From contig NC_134681.1 in NCBI RefSeq assembly GCF_024713945.1, forward strand, positions 186,001 through 250,000: DNA of 64,000 nt, in the 5' to 3' direction. Source of the DNA: Dermatophagoides farinae. Taxonomy: Eukaryota; Arthropoda; Arachnida; Sarcoptiformes; Pyroglyphidae. The notes under the pieces were generated by a model, which was not told the DNA's origin, searched no databases, and was given only the letters and a program-made list of their open reading frames with translations. How positions within the stretch are numbered: position 1 is the stretch's first letter; every line of letters starts with the position of its first letter. This document shows positions 1 through 11,966 of the stretch, piece by piece. The translations under genes and the position numbers were made by a program.

Positions 1-910
1 AAAATTCGATTTTTTATAATATATGATACACAATGCCAAAAAATAAAAACATGTGATTGGAAATCCTAAATCCGAATTTATACGTGGCAAGTTATGATGT
101 CTATGAGCATAGAATCCATATCTTGTGCAATATAATAGAATCCATGTATGTATAAACTTTTGTCTGTGTACATAATGATGAGCAACACGTGATTCATTTC
201 ATCATGGCACAATAATTTCAATTGTGTTGAAATTATTTGATTTGTGCAATTTATTACGAATGAAATCAAACATTCCAAAACATTTTATACCGGTAACCAG
301 AAATTCTGGTAAGTATTATGAAACAAAATAAACACAAATTTTTAGTTTCGTTCTATTCTAATAGAATTGTTAAATATAACCTGCTCGACATATGCACATT
401 CAAACACCTGTCACACACACACACATACAACCTTGCAAATTAGCAATCATATAATTCGAAAAACAAAATGTTTAATCGATTTCACCAAAACAAAACAAAA
501 AAACAACCACATTTCATTCATTTACATCAATCAAATTATCCAATGACATACACATGGTGCACATTATTACTGATGGGAGGGACTTGATGACAAAAATCCA
601 ACAATTTTTTTCATCCAAATCGCATGATTTTGGTTGTACTTTTTCCACGACTCGACTATCTATATCTTTGTACATTTTCACTTTTAATTAGCACCGATAA
701 TAATCAAATCTATCGCTTTTTATACAGATTTAGGATGAATGATTTTTTTCCCTATTCAATGACAAGTAGCAATCATTATCATATATACAACAAAAAAAAC
801 TGATCATAACTTTTGGTATTAACTGAATTTATATTATATTTATTTAATTTCAATAGTTTTTCTATGGTTTACTGTAGACGAAAACTTTATTTTTTTTTTT
901 GTAATAACCA
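1..910. other. intergenic, no gene seen
   Basis: AT-rich DNA with a short CA run near 413-425 and several A or T homopolymers. The only open frame is a short antisense one at 78-278 with no recognisable domain and biased toward codons expected of AT-rich noise. A CACGTG palindrome lies at 187-192. The end of this stretch must include the promoter and 5' leader of the SWEET gene, but no core promoter element can be named with confidence. Confidence 0.5.
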
Positions 911-2371
911 ATGGCTTTAATTGAATTTGTTGGCCAAGTGGCCACCATATTTACACTTTTTTCATTTTTGACTGGAATGTAAGTATTCTGTAACAACAAA
1001 AAAAATTTTTTTTGTTTTTTTTTTGTTTAAAAATTTTGATAACTAATTTTCAAATTCAATTCAATAGTCCAATATGTCGAAGTATTCAATTGGCTGGTTC
1101 GACTGATAATTTTTCTTCATTACCATTTCTTGTTGGAAACATGTGGTATGTGTGTTGCTGCTACTGTAATTGCTTTTTGGATTTTTTTTTTCATTATATT
1201 CAATATTTGCATTCATATAGTGGATATCTATGGCTTCGATATGGTTTTATGCTCGATGATCCTACAATGATATTTGTCAATGTGATTGGATTTACATTAC
1301 AATCAATCTATTTATTTTGGTTCTATCTTTACACTGTTCCGAAGGTTTGTGGATGATTTTTTTTTCGTTTCATTATTCGAACTATAATTTCATTTCAATT
1401 GATGTTTATAAAAAAATTAGAGCAAAATTAATCGTCCAATTATTGCCGTACTCAGTTTCATATTTTTTGTACATTTATATATACAATATTCAATTGAACC
1501 AGAATATCTTGTTGGTTTAATGGCCTGTTTATCATCGTTATTCTTTTCAATATCACCAATGCCATTAGTATTCGAAGTGATTCGATCCAAATGTACTGAA
1601 CGTCTTCCATTCAGTTTGATTGCATCATCATTCATGGTTACATTATTGTGGTTTATATATGGTTCATTGATTGGTGATTCATTTGTAAAGATACCAAATG
1701 GTATTGGTGCAATCATTTACGGTATACAATTAAGCCTATTCGCTATTTATCCATCCAAACGTAATATTCAGGTAAGTTTTTTTCCTTGGAAGAAATAACA
1801 ACAACAAAAAAACAAAAATCCAATTCAAATCCCATTTGCTTTTATACTAATTCATTTCACAATTAGTCAATATAACATAGTGTGTATAGCTTAACATTAT
1901 AGATCAGAAAGATTCCTTCCCTAGAATCCTAAATTTTGTTTTTGGTTTTTTTTGTGAGCTATATCTTCTTCTTCTTTCAATAGTGAATTCATTCTGGTGA
2001 CAAAAAAAAATACACTGAGCATTTTATCGTGGAATTGAAGTAAATTTTGAATTTCAGGCAATTATGATCCAATGTTATCGCTTTTATTTTCCTGTAATTT
2101 TGTTTTTTTTTGGTAAAGATTTGCTACCAAATTCAAAAATTTATTGAACAAAAAAATAAATAAATAAACCATTCTGCTAAACCAGAATTTTTTTTCTTTA
2201 GTGTTTGCAATTTCATTTTTTCTTCCTTCCTTTTTTTCCCCTACAATCAATATTTTTATAGATTTTGTACAGTCTAAAACAAACCGAAAAACTATTGACC
2301 AGCTTGTCATCACCAATGGCCGAAATGGATATTTGAATATCGTAAATGATCAAATTGAAATTGTCAATTAA
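911..2371 (+). CDS. SWEET: SWEET sugar transporter (MtN3/saliva family)
   Basis: Predicted exons 911-978, 1068-1145, 1221-1344, 1421-1771 and 2273-2371; all introns are GT-AG, the phases agree, and they sum to 720 nt (239 aa), close to the 210-250 aa usual for the family. SWEETs are seven-helix membrane proteins that let sugars pass down a gradient, built from two three-helix MtN3 repeats joined by a linker helix. Seen in the sequence: the first repeat carries the typical run with PICRSIQLAGSTDNFSSLPF followed by GYLWLRYG, and the second has SPMPLVFEVIRSK, LPFSLIASSFMV and LLWFIYG. The start gives a hydrophobic first helix at once (MALIEFVGQVATIFTLFSF). The last exon is the least certain: an alternative acceptor at 2261 would give another C-terminus ending at 2336. 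Animal genomes usually hold one to a few SWEET genes. Family call is firm; substrate is unknown. Confidence 0.9.
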
Positions 2372-2661
2372 TTAACTAATTATATGTGATATAAATGACT
2401 GATGATGATTATTATTTTTGGCTACAATTTTCTTTTTCATTCATCTATTTCTTTGATAAAAGTATTTTCCATTCAATCATTCATTCATTCAATCAATCAA
2501 TCACCTCAATTTGTTAATTGTTATCTTTGTTTTTTTTTGTTTTTGTTTGATTTTGATCTCGAATTTATATATAAAAATTAAATTTTTATTTTTTTCATAA
2601 ATATGTGTGAAAAACATGAATAAAAATTTGTGAGAAATAAATGTGTGTATGTGTGGGTGTG

Positions 2662-5600
2662 TTAACAACAATTCTGTTCATTGATGATTAATCGATCAAA
2701 ATCAGTGGTATCAAAACCTAATGCAGTCAACAATGGTATGAATGGTGTTGAATGTCGTTGCAATTGTTGTTGTTCATCATCATTATTATCGTCTTGTTCA
2801 CCGGTTAAATTTTTTTGGCCATCATCATCATCATTATTATTATTTTTCAATGAAGATTTTTCATCATTCATTGTTGTTATTTTGGAAATCACATGTTCTT
2901 GTTGTTGTTGCTGCTGTAACTGTTCAATGTTATGATCAAGATTGATTAATTTTAAAATTCTGGATAAATCATCATTATTATTCGATTCAATTGTTTTGTT
3001 ATTGATTGATAAATTTGATAATTGATTACAAGTGTTAATCGATGACGATAATATGGATGAAATTGATGATTCATTACTACTACTATTATTATTATTATTG
3101 GCTGTTGACAATGTTTCTGGATTTTCTCGTGAACGAATCAATGATTTATTTGATAATCGATTTTTCGAACAAAGTAAAAGATCCAAATAGTATGTGGATT
3201 CATTCGAATCTTTTGATGATACTAAATCTTCAATTATTTTCGTAACTTGAGCATCAAAATTTTCAAATACAACTTCACTCAATGTTCCACAGGATTTTCT
3301 AACGAAATCATACCATAATTGTAATTCAATAGGATTCTTTACATTTGTTTTCGATAATTGATCTTTTGATGATGACATTTTGTTCTGTATAACTTTATCA
3401 CATAGTTGATATATTCTTTCAGTAGCTCGACATTGATTATAATATTCTAGAATCTAGTAAAAATAATCAATTAGCTTATTTACTCTGTGTTTATTCAAGA
3501 TTAAACTCACCTGAACCATGATTGGACGTTTTGATTTAGTTTTATGGGCACATCTTCGACCTAATTCAAGAAGATAGTTGAATAAATGACGATTATCTGT
3601 AAGATTAACAATTCGTTTATCCATTAAAAATTCAAGCGTATTTTCATTCATTGAATCTTGTTTCTGATTTTGATTATTATTATTATCTGATTTAATAGAT
3701 TGAATCTGTAACGTAGCATTCTGCACTTTACTATATTCATCTTCAACAGAATTTATGAGTAATTTTTTACCGTCATAAGCTCGTCTTCCTGTAGCCATTT
3801 CTAATATGACAATACCATAGCTATAAACATCGACAGCAGGACTAAGAATTTTCTGACGAAGATATTCGGCTGGCAAATAAACACTAGTTCCATTCACTGA
3901 ACTAACAGTACAATGTGTATATATTGAATTTTCATTACGGCTATTTTTAACAACTTGACGTGCTAGTCCAAAATCACCAAGTTTTGGTTCAAACATTGGA
4001 TCAAGTAAAATGTTTGCACTTTTAACATCACCATGTACGAATGGATTGCCTTTGAGTGTATGAAGAAAATTTAAAGCTCTAGCAACACCTTCACCAATTT
4101 TGGCACGTTGAATCCATGTTAATGGAACAGTATTGCCTTTACAAAGAAGACGATCTTCCAATGAACCATTAGACATGTATTGATATACAAGACATGGTTC
4201 TGGACCATCCAAGGATACAGCATATAATGGTAAAATATTATCAATACGGCAACAATTCAGGATTCGTAATTCTGTTAATGCTTGAGTTCTATGAATAAAA
4301 AGATTAAAATGAAAATTTGATTTATCAATAAAAATGTATATACTATACATACAAATTATCCAGGCCTTTTAATTTTTTTATTGCAACTTCAGTGCCTTTC
4401 CAATCACCAATATAAACGGTACCGAATCCACCACTACCTAAAACATTATCTTTGGAAAAATCATCGGTAGCAATCACCAGTTCTTTGTAGGTAATCTTAA
4501 AATCATCAATTTTCAATAAATATTCAATCTCTTTTTGATCATTCGATTTTGATCGTTTTGATAATCCAGCTTTTTTTGTATCATTTTGCAAATCGATCAA
4601 TGTTTTTTCCTCATCCGATTGGCCACAATTATTTTGATGATTATTTTTACATCGATTATGATTTTGATGGTGATGATCATAATATTTGGAATTTCCACCC
4701 ATAAAATTTTTCAATGTTGATTGTTTGGCATTTAAATCTTTGATTATGATTGATGATAAATCATTTGATTTTGATCGATTATACATTGATTCAAGATGTT
4801 CAAACGATGGATTACCATCGGTTGTTTCATACATTATACGAAGTTTTTGATTAACAAATGGCAATAAATGATGTAAAGCACGATGATGTTTCATTTGGGC
4901 TAGATATATGAATAAATGTGATACTTTGGCATTACTAGATTCCCATTTTGTAAGCAATTCATTTGTAGGTGATGCACTTCGATATAATGCATGTGAAATT
5001 AATGTCAATTGAGTGTCATTAAAACCCATATAAAGGCCACCAAGTTCACGCCAAGAATTATCGGCATCTATATATGTTGAAATAAATATTATTGAAATAT
5101 GAATGTCATATTCAATCATAATGGATCATACCGAGAAGATCACAAATAGATTTACGGATATTGTATGGTAGTTCATATACATACACAACTGGAGATCGAT
5201 TCGAAATATTTTGGCTTTGATAGCCACCATAATTAGAATTGGTTGTTTGTGTGGAATACAGCATTGGCGGTGGTGGTGGTTGTGTTGTTAAAATATCTTT
5301 ATGATTTGGAGCGGATGGAATTAATGGCTGGTGGTGGTGATGGAAAATGTGATGGTGAAAACGGTGAATGTTGATTCTGTAATTGATGATGATGATTATG
5401 ATGAAGATAATGCGGTGGGTGTGCATGATGATCAACGCCCATATCGTATGATGGTGAAGGTGATGGTGGTGATGGTAATGGTGATTGATGATTCGCTAAT
5501 AATGGTAACCAATAACTACGTTGTTGATTTGGTGAAGATCCAACCATAAATGATGATGATGATGGCAATGATTTTTGTGGTATTGTTGTTGTTGTTGTCG

Positions 5601-5808
5601 TCGTTGTAGTTGTAGTTGTACTTGTTTCCAATCCATTTATGGGCATTCGAGGTGTACCCGATGGTGATGTGGATGTATTATCGATTATCCTTTGGTTATT
5701 GTTTTGATGTTGATGAACATTATGATGATGATTATTATTTAAATTTTGTTGTTGATAATTATCAGTTCTGGTTGAATGGCTATTATTATTTGTATTCACA
5801 TTCGACAT
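2662..5808 (-). CDS. pll: Pelle/IRAK-family death-domain Ser/Thr kinase
   Basis: Exons on the minus strand: 5808-5132, 5067-4353, 4288-3511, 3453-2662. The N-terminus (5808 to about 5220) is low complexity, rich in Asn, His, Thr, Ser and Pro. A death domain follows, from VYELPYNIRKSICDLL through SWRELGGLYMGF to about position 4850, then a linker and a protein kinase domain: glycine loop GSGGFGTVY, VAIKKLK, catalytic loop HGDVKSANILLD, DFGLAR, and an activation segment ending near VYLPAEYL. HGD in place of HRD is the IRAK/Pelle signature. In the Toll pathway the death domain joins MyD88 and Tube, and the kinase passes the signal to NF-kB factors; this is family knowledge. The 240-residue tail from 3378 to 2662 is Asn/Ser-rich and unusual. 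The four exons sum to one base more than a multiple of three: the frame used at 5808-5420 differs by one from that entering the death domain, so either an extra base or a small unseen intron lies near 5320-5420. Confidence 0.88.
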
Positions 5809-7131
5809 GATTGAAATGATGATGATGTATCCAAATTAAATTAAAATAAAAATATATTATTATGCAATGCTTTTATGCAATTAATTCGTATAGTTTCGTA
5901 ATTTTCATTTATTCATCTAAAGAAAATAAAAGAAAATTGTTAATTATTCTAATTATCATCAAACTTTAGTGGAATTGATGGAAAAAAACCCAATTGATAT
6001 CTATTCTATAATAATAATAATCTCTTACCTGTACTCGTGCTGGTCTTGTATTTTATTGTTCACACAATGTTGTGGACTACTATTTCTTTATTCATCATTC
6101 AACATCGAACAAAAAAAAAGGAAAAGCAAAAGAAAAAATTTCATCCGAGTGTGATTTACGTTTAAGGTAAACAATGAAAATTTCAATGATTGAATTCAAT
6201 GGTAATCAATGGTTTACCATATATCTACTAAACATGTGTGTGAGTAGTACAGATTTACATGGCCAGTTAATATATTTAACGATGAAATGTTGAAAACAGG
6301 GAATCTACAAACAACAACAACAACAACAAAAAACTATATGTATGAATTGGAATGATTAGTATTCGGATCCAATAATTATTGAGTCAATCGATTGAATGTA
6401 AATATAAACACGTTGAAATGCATTCAACGCTTTGTATATATAAATTGATGATGATGATGATGCCGAAAAATTTTTTTTTTTTGGATCAATCACCAATAGA
6501 TGGCACTCGTATAGTATTTCGAACATATTAATATTTACAATGTTTTGAAAATTTTTTTAATCATTTTTTTTTATTTTTTTTTTTCATTCTGATCATATAC
6601 AATCAAATTCAAGCCATTACAATTCTTTTGTTGAATATATAATGATTAATCAATCAACAACAAATACAATATAATATCAATCATATCAGATCGATTGCTC
6701 GGTTTGTCTGTTTTTTTTATAATAAGAAATCAGAATTGTTTTTTTTTCAAATGTTGTTGTTGTTGTTGTTGTTTTTCATTCGACAAATTTCAGTCCAAAT
6801 TTCAAAGATGAAAATTTTTTTTTGTTTTTTTCTCATGTCAAATATACCAATAATAAGTGATGATGAGATTGTGGATACAAAACAAGCCATGCATAAACCA
6901 GACAAACGTGATGCAATTGAATGTTTGGAAAAAAATTAGTACCACAAAAAAGAGACAAACTTGCCAGATATAAAGACCGATTAGATTAAGAGAGCAGCCA
7001 TACCATACCAAATTAGACCAAAAAAGAAAAATAGATATCAATCATACGGATACCAGATCGATCCTTGATCAAAATGGATCAATATCCGATTCCACGATTA
7101 TATCAATCCTTGTTTATATATAGATCATTAT
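5809..7131. other. intergenic, upstream of Pelle
   Basis: Holds the presumed 5' leader and promoter of the minus-strand kinase gene (from 5809 upward) and the 3' end of the NUPR1-like gene. Contains CAA, GAT and TTG trinucleotide runs (for example 6314-6330, 6444-6462, 6752-6772) and A/T homopolymers. Short open frames here show no domain and appear to be chance. Confidence 0.45.
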
Positions 7132-7389
7132 TTATTCGTCCGTTTCATCTGATTCGATCGAATCTTTACGTGTACGTGGTTTTGGTTTTAAATTTTCCAA
7201 TTTCTTTTTCTGTTCAGAATTACGAAGTTTTTCACTGATTTTTCGTGAATGGCCATTCGGATCAAAACGATTTGTATGTTGTTCAGCTTCTTTTTTTGTT
7301 CGTTGTTTACCACTTTGTGATGAAAACATATGTTTATCATGTTCAAACATATAATATTCTAAAACGGTTGGATCTTCAAGTGATGACAT
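7132..7389 (-). CDS. NUPR1-like nuclear protein (copy 1)
   Basis: An 85-residue intronless protein. The start at 7389 was chosen because the conserved part begins just after it and upstream codons are hydrophobic noise. The core reads EYYMFEHDKHMFSSQSGKQR, then KKEAEQHTNRFDPNGHSRKI and EKLRNSEQKKK. This matches the nuclear protein 1 (NUPR1/p8) layout: an acidic aromatic segment, GKQRTKxEA, HTNRxDPxGHxRK, and a basic tail that acts as a nuclear localisation signal. NUPR1 proteins are small, disordered, HMG-like stress-induced co-regulators that bind DNA and other proteins; this is family knowledge. The tail ends with an acidic stretch after a run of Lys/Arg. A second copy lies at 13661-13945 on the same strand. 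Function in this organism is inferred only. Confidence 0.82.
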   Translation of the reverse strand: MSSLEDPTVLEYYMFEHDKHMFSSQSGKQRTKKEAEQHTNRFDPNGHSRKISEKLRNSEQKKKLENLKPKPRTRKDSIESDETDE

Positions 7390-10300
7390 TTTGATATAAT
7401 CAAAACAGGAATTCTGGTCGAATATAGTCAGAAAAGTGAATTGCAATGAAAATATTACAAGAAGAATACTGTAAATGGCAAAAATGATAAAAAAGAAAAT
7501 CTGAAAATCAAATAAATTAAAAAAAAAAAAAATTAAACGTTGAATAATAATAATAATGAATGAATGAATGAATGAGAAGAATATATAAAATTTAACATCC
7601 TTGATCGCTATGTGCATCCATTTATATACTAGTCGTGAAATGGTTTTTTTTTATTATCGAAAGAAAATCATTTTCATCCAATACAAAATAAATACAAAAA
7701 GAGACAGCAATAACAAACAAGTTTCACTTATGGAGGTTTTTTTCCTTTTTGGTTGTCATTCATTAATGTTGACGCCCCAAACATTCTATCGAATAATGTA
7801 CGATTTTTTTTATTTTGTTTTGTTTATTATTCCGATTTTTCACACACACATACACACACACACACACGTACGCACTGATAATCGTCTGTATAAAAGACCT
7901 TCATGGATGCCAACAAAAAATAAAAAATAAAAAAAATAAAAATAAGTGCTAAATGTACATGTATCTTGGATTGCGTGTGTGTGTATATTGTGTGTGTGTG
8001 TGTTTGGATATAATTGAGAGAGACACAAGTGTATGATTTAGTAAAAAAAAAAAAAAAAAATTTGAGAATCTAATGATGATGAGTTTTAACGATTAAATCA
8101 ATGATGATGATGATGGATAAACAATAAGTAAAAAAAAAATTATCTCGGACAAAATACAATACAATCATGATGATCACATGATGATGATCAATGATATTTC
8201 ATTTGATTATTTCGATTGATTTCAATTTTTTTTGTTTCTCCACCTCATTAATTACAATATAATATGACTGGTAATAAATTAATTATAAGTGTCATTCATT
8301 CATTCATTTTTTTTCTTTGCATTTCATTTACAATTGGAGCGTATAATATCAAAATAATGATATGAAATTAACAAAAAAAAAAAAAAAAAAAAATCATGTG
8401 GTTAGATTTTGTTTTTGGCTCTGATCATTACAAATAATAACTGATGTATATGGTGTGGAATTTTTTTTTTTTCGTTGATAAATAATGATGCAATTCACAA
8501 TGACAATGATGCCATAAATAGAAAAAAAATACCGGAATTGGTGGATTCTTGATTTTTTTGTTCTCTTCAAAATGGTAATGTTTTTCAAAAATTTTTGTTG
8601 ATTATTTCTATTGAAAAAATTCTATTCCAATTTTTTTTTTAAATCGCCCATATATATAGACATTATTATGTTCAATGAACTTGTTTTACAGGATTTTCAT
8701 ATAACCTGAATTGATTGACTAAGACCTGACAACCACCAAATCAAGATTGAATTTTGAAAATTACATTGAAAAAAAAAATAGAAGCCAGTTGGTCATCATC
8801 GATAATTTTTTTTTTATTTTTTTTTGGTACCAAACTAGTTGTTCAACATTTCATGATGTGTTTATATTTATAGCCACTGTGTATAATTCAAAGTAAAAAA
8901 AAAGAACTTGAAAAGGTTGGATTTTTAGAAAAAAAAGAAATCGACATTTTTTCTTTTTTGGTTCAACTACCAATAATCCGATAATGTTGTAAGATACATT
9001 GTGTACGTATCAATCATAGATATTCTTTTTGAGACAATTTGATTCGATTTTAACTAGAAAAAAAAACTAGACAGGCAGAATACAGACAGATTCATTGTGT
9101 TTAACCCTAATCAAATTCAAATACATTCCAATACACGCAATCCTTTTTTACTATTGCTAGTACGAGTAAACAAAACAAAACAAAACAAAAAAATCTATCT
9201 AAATCAACAAGTAGATGATTTACACTTAGCCATGTCATCATAAAAAAATTGCCATCAAAAATTATTGATTGGGTTGGTATTGGAAAAAAACCCGACACAC
9301 ACACACACACACAAACAAATCGATCGATCGATCGATCAATGAATATGACGACGTGGAACTTTTTTCTTCTTATCCATTTACAGGGGATAGACGATAGGAA
9401 TTTTTTATTTCAAATAAAAAAAAACTTGTCTATATTTATCTGTTTTGATGATGGTATGATTTATCTGGCTGTCTGAATCTTCATGAATAATGATCAGAAA
9501 TCTTTCAGAAAATTAATTTCATAACCAGCCATGATCTTATAATAACCAATTTTTAACATGGAAACAAAAAAAAAATAAAACGAAAAACAAAAATATTGAA
9601 GCAAAAAAAAATGTCGTCGTCATCATAATAATAAAAAAAACAACAACAACAAACATCATCATCATCATATGACTTGTGTTGTTTGTGTGTGTGTATATCC
9701 CATGTTTCCTGCATAAATATTGCATGCATGCAGTAATAATAATAATAAAAAAATGTATCCTCATTCTCTATCAATAACACTTAAAATGTATATTTCATTT
9801 TGCCATTTCGTTTAGCGTGATAACCTTTATAATAAACAATCATCATTGTCAAATGATCATAATAATAAACATACATACACATCACTCTGTATACTGAAAT
9901 GCTTTTAAAGCATATGATAACACTATTGAAAATATAGAAGGATTTGCCAGTTTGTAAGTATGCAGTTTGTATTGCAGTAACACTGATACGATTCAGACCA
10001 TACCAAAAAAAATGCATTGCTTTCCATTGTTGGTTTGGTTGCTAAATCAAATATCACGTAGGCAACACTTTGGTGTTGTATGTCTTGTCTGTCTGTATCT
10101 ATCACAGATTCCACATCATCATAGAAAATGATTTTTCAAACACAACATTTTATAAGCATTGACGATAATATTATATTAGCCTTTCATAGCATTGAAAAAA
10201 ATCATAAAAAAAAAATTCAATTACTGTCTCGTTGTAGTCGTTTTTTTTGTTAAAACAACAACTTGAAACAAAAATCCTGTTCTTAAACATAGTGGTTGGA

Positions 10301-10567
10301 AGATTTCAATGGATTTTGATTCAGAAAAATTATAAGAATTCATTTTGGTAAATGTTTATGAAAATTCTGTTGGATAATTACGATGAACAGACGCAAAAAA
10401 TGTTCATTCAATAAAAATAAAAATTGTTCAAATTATTTAGGATACACTATCGATTAATTCGTTCATTCATTGAACACGTGATTACCACCAAAATATTATT
10501 CATGTGTTTTCGATAGTTTTTGAAATATATGAATTTTATATGAAGTTTTTTTTCCTGGAACAAAATA
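7390..10567. other. long intergenic region rich in microsatellites
   Basis: About 3.2 kb with no supportable gene. Seen: CA/GT runs near 7843-7867, 7974-8002 and 9295-9313; a GATC-type run (CGAT repeated) at 9319-9336; several poly-A/T tracts of 15-21 bases, including 8373-8393; GAT and ATC trinucleotide runs. Open frames in both strands here are made of these repeats. The last 100 bp include the IBA57 upstream region with a CACGTG motif. Confidence 0.5.
10475..10480. promoter_or_regulatory. CACGTG E-box upstream of IBA57
   Basis: A perfect CACGTG palindrome 88 bases before the IBA57 start codon. CACGTG is the binding site of bHLH-zip factors such as USF, MYC and MITF/TFEB; occupancy here is not known. 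The same motif lies just before the next gene, NSUN4. Confidence 0.35.
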
Positions 10568-11741
10568 ATGTCCCAAAAAATGTTAATGTTAAAACCATTC
10601 ATTAATTATTCATCAATATCGATAATGAGGCAATGTTTTCATCATCGCCATCTTTCATCACATCATCAGAGCTATTATATAGCCAATTTAAAAAGTAAAA
10701 GTTTATTGACAATCACTGGAAAGGATTCTGCTGATTTTCTTCAAGGTTTAATTACCAATGATATTCGACAATTATCCTGTGATAATCATTCCAAATATAA
10801 TTCGTCGTGTATCTATTCGTTCTTTTTAAACAATACTGGCCGTATTATAGCTGATTTATTTGTTTATCGATTCATGACGAAACAAAACAATGAAAATAAT
10901 GCAATAATTTTTTTAGAAGTTGATCATCAACTTAGCTCAATTCTTACTAAACTTTTAAAACGATACAAAATTAAAAGTAAAGTATCAATTAGAAACACTG
11001 AATCTGATTGGCAATGTTATGCTATATTTCCTTGTGTTGCTGAAAATCATTCATCTGAAATTGTTCGATTGAATGATGAAGATTCAAAAACGATACTGAT
11101 CAATGATCCAAGAAACAATCATTTCGGTTATAAAATGATCTCAACAATTCAATCAATTGATGAATTGATATGTCGTTTGAATGAAATGAATCCTTCAAGT
11201 GAATGGAAAATATCCAAAGTGGATGAAGATCGTTATCGTTCGTTTCGATATCAATATGGTATTGGTGAAGGTATTTTAGATTTTCCAGCTGAAAGTTCTT
11301 TACCATTCGATGCTAACGGTGATATACTTAATGGAATTAGTTTTCCAAAAAGGTTTGTTCATGATTTCCAATGATTAGTTCATATTTAATATTTTTTTTT
11401 TACAAAACATCATAGGCTGTTACATTGGACAAGAATTAACTGCCCGAACTTATCATACCGGTGTGATACGTAAACGTGTAATGCCTATCAAAATTATTGA
11501 TCCACCCATCGAATCGGATCAAATGTTACAGATGCAAAATATCATTGATACACAAGGTAAAACTGTTGGACGATTTCGATCAAATTACGGTAATCAAGGT
11601 CTGGCCATACTAAAATTTGATTCAATTTTAAGTGATTCCAAACTCAAGTTAAGCAGTACGGGCCATCGTATACAAACATGGCGACCATTTTGGTGGCCCG
11701 AATCAATCATTGAACAACAGATGAAACTTTCATCGTCATGA
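10568..11741 (+). CDS. IBA57: IBA57, mitochondrial Fe-S cluster assembly factor
   Basis: Two exons, 10568-11352 and 11416-11741, about 369 aa if the frame is continuous. IBA57 is a folate-binding-fold (GcvT/YgfZ family) protein that works with ISCA1 and ISCA2 in the mitochondrial matrix to make [4Fe-4S] clusters. Seen: a basic, Ser/His-rich N-terminus fit for mitochondrial targeting; [20 protein letters not shown], the typical opening; [18 protein letters not shown]; and in exon 2 the family hallmark [20 protein letters not shown]. The hallmark is entered in the right frame only if the exon 1 end has one base fewer: the junction follows a run of five A (11347-11351), and the exon lengths sum to one over a multiple of three. 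Acceptor and donor are otherwise good. So either one A is an assembly error or the gene is broken. NSUN4, also mitochondrial, starts 226 bp downstream on the same strand. Confidence 0.9.
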
Positions 11742-11911
11742 TTTCAAAAATGTAAACATATGACACTAATCATCATTGTAATTTATTAACAAATAAATAT
11801 TTTTAAATCAAAATCTGTTCTGGGGCTGGTAGAATCTAAGTAGATAAAACTTTCGTTGATCACAATTTCACATTTTAAAATTTCTGTCACGAGATGACAC
11901 TACTGATCAAA

Positions 11912-11917
11912 CACGTG
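11912..11917. promoter_or_regulatory. CACGTG E-box upstream of NSUN4
   Basis: A CACGTG palindrome, within the longer symmetric AAACACGTGTTT, 50 bases before the proposed NSUN4 start codon and inside the short gap after IBA57. It is a candidate bHLH-zip factor site; no binding evidence is available from sequence. Confidence 0.35.
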
Positions 11918-11966
11918 TTTATTGATTCATTTTTTGTTGTTGATATTTGTTTCAAAAATCAATAAA

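Noticed and set aside
1417-1716. Antisense 99-codon open frame
   Set aside because: Mirror of SWEET exon 4, which has clear family motifs on the plus strand.
9319-9336. CGAT repeat as a palindromic protein-binding site
   Set aside because: Simple tetranucleotide microsatellite next to a CA run; nothing points to function.
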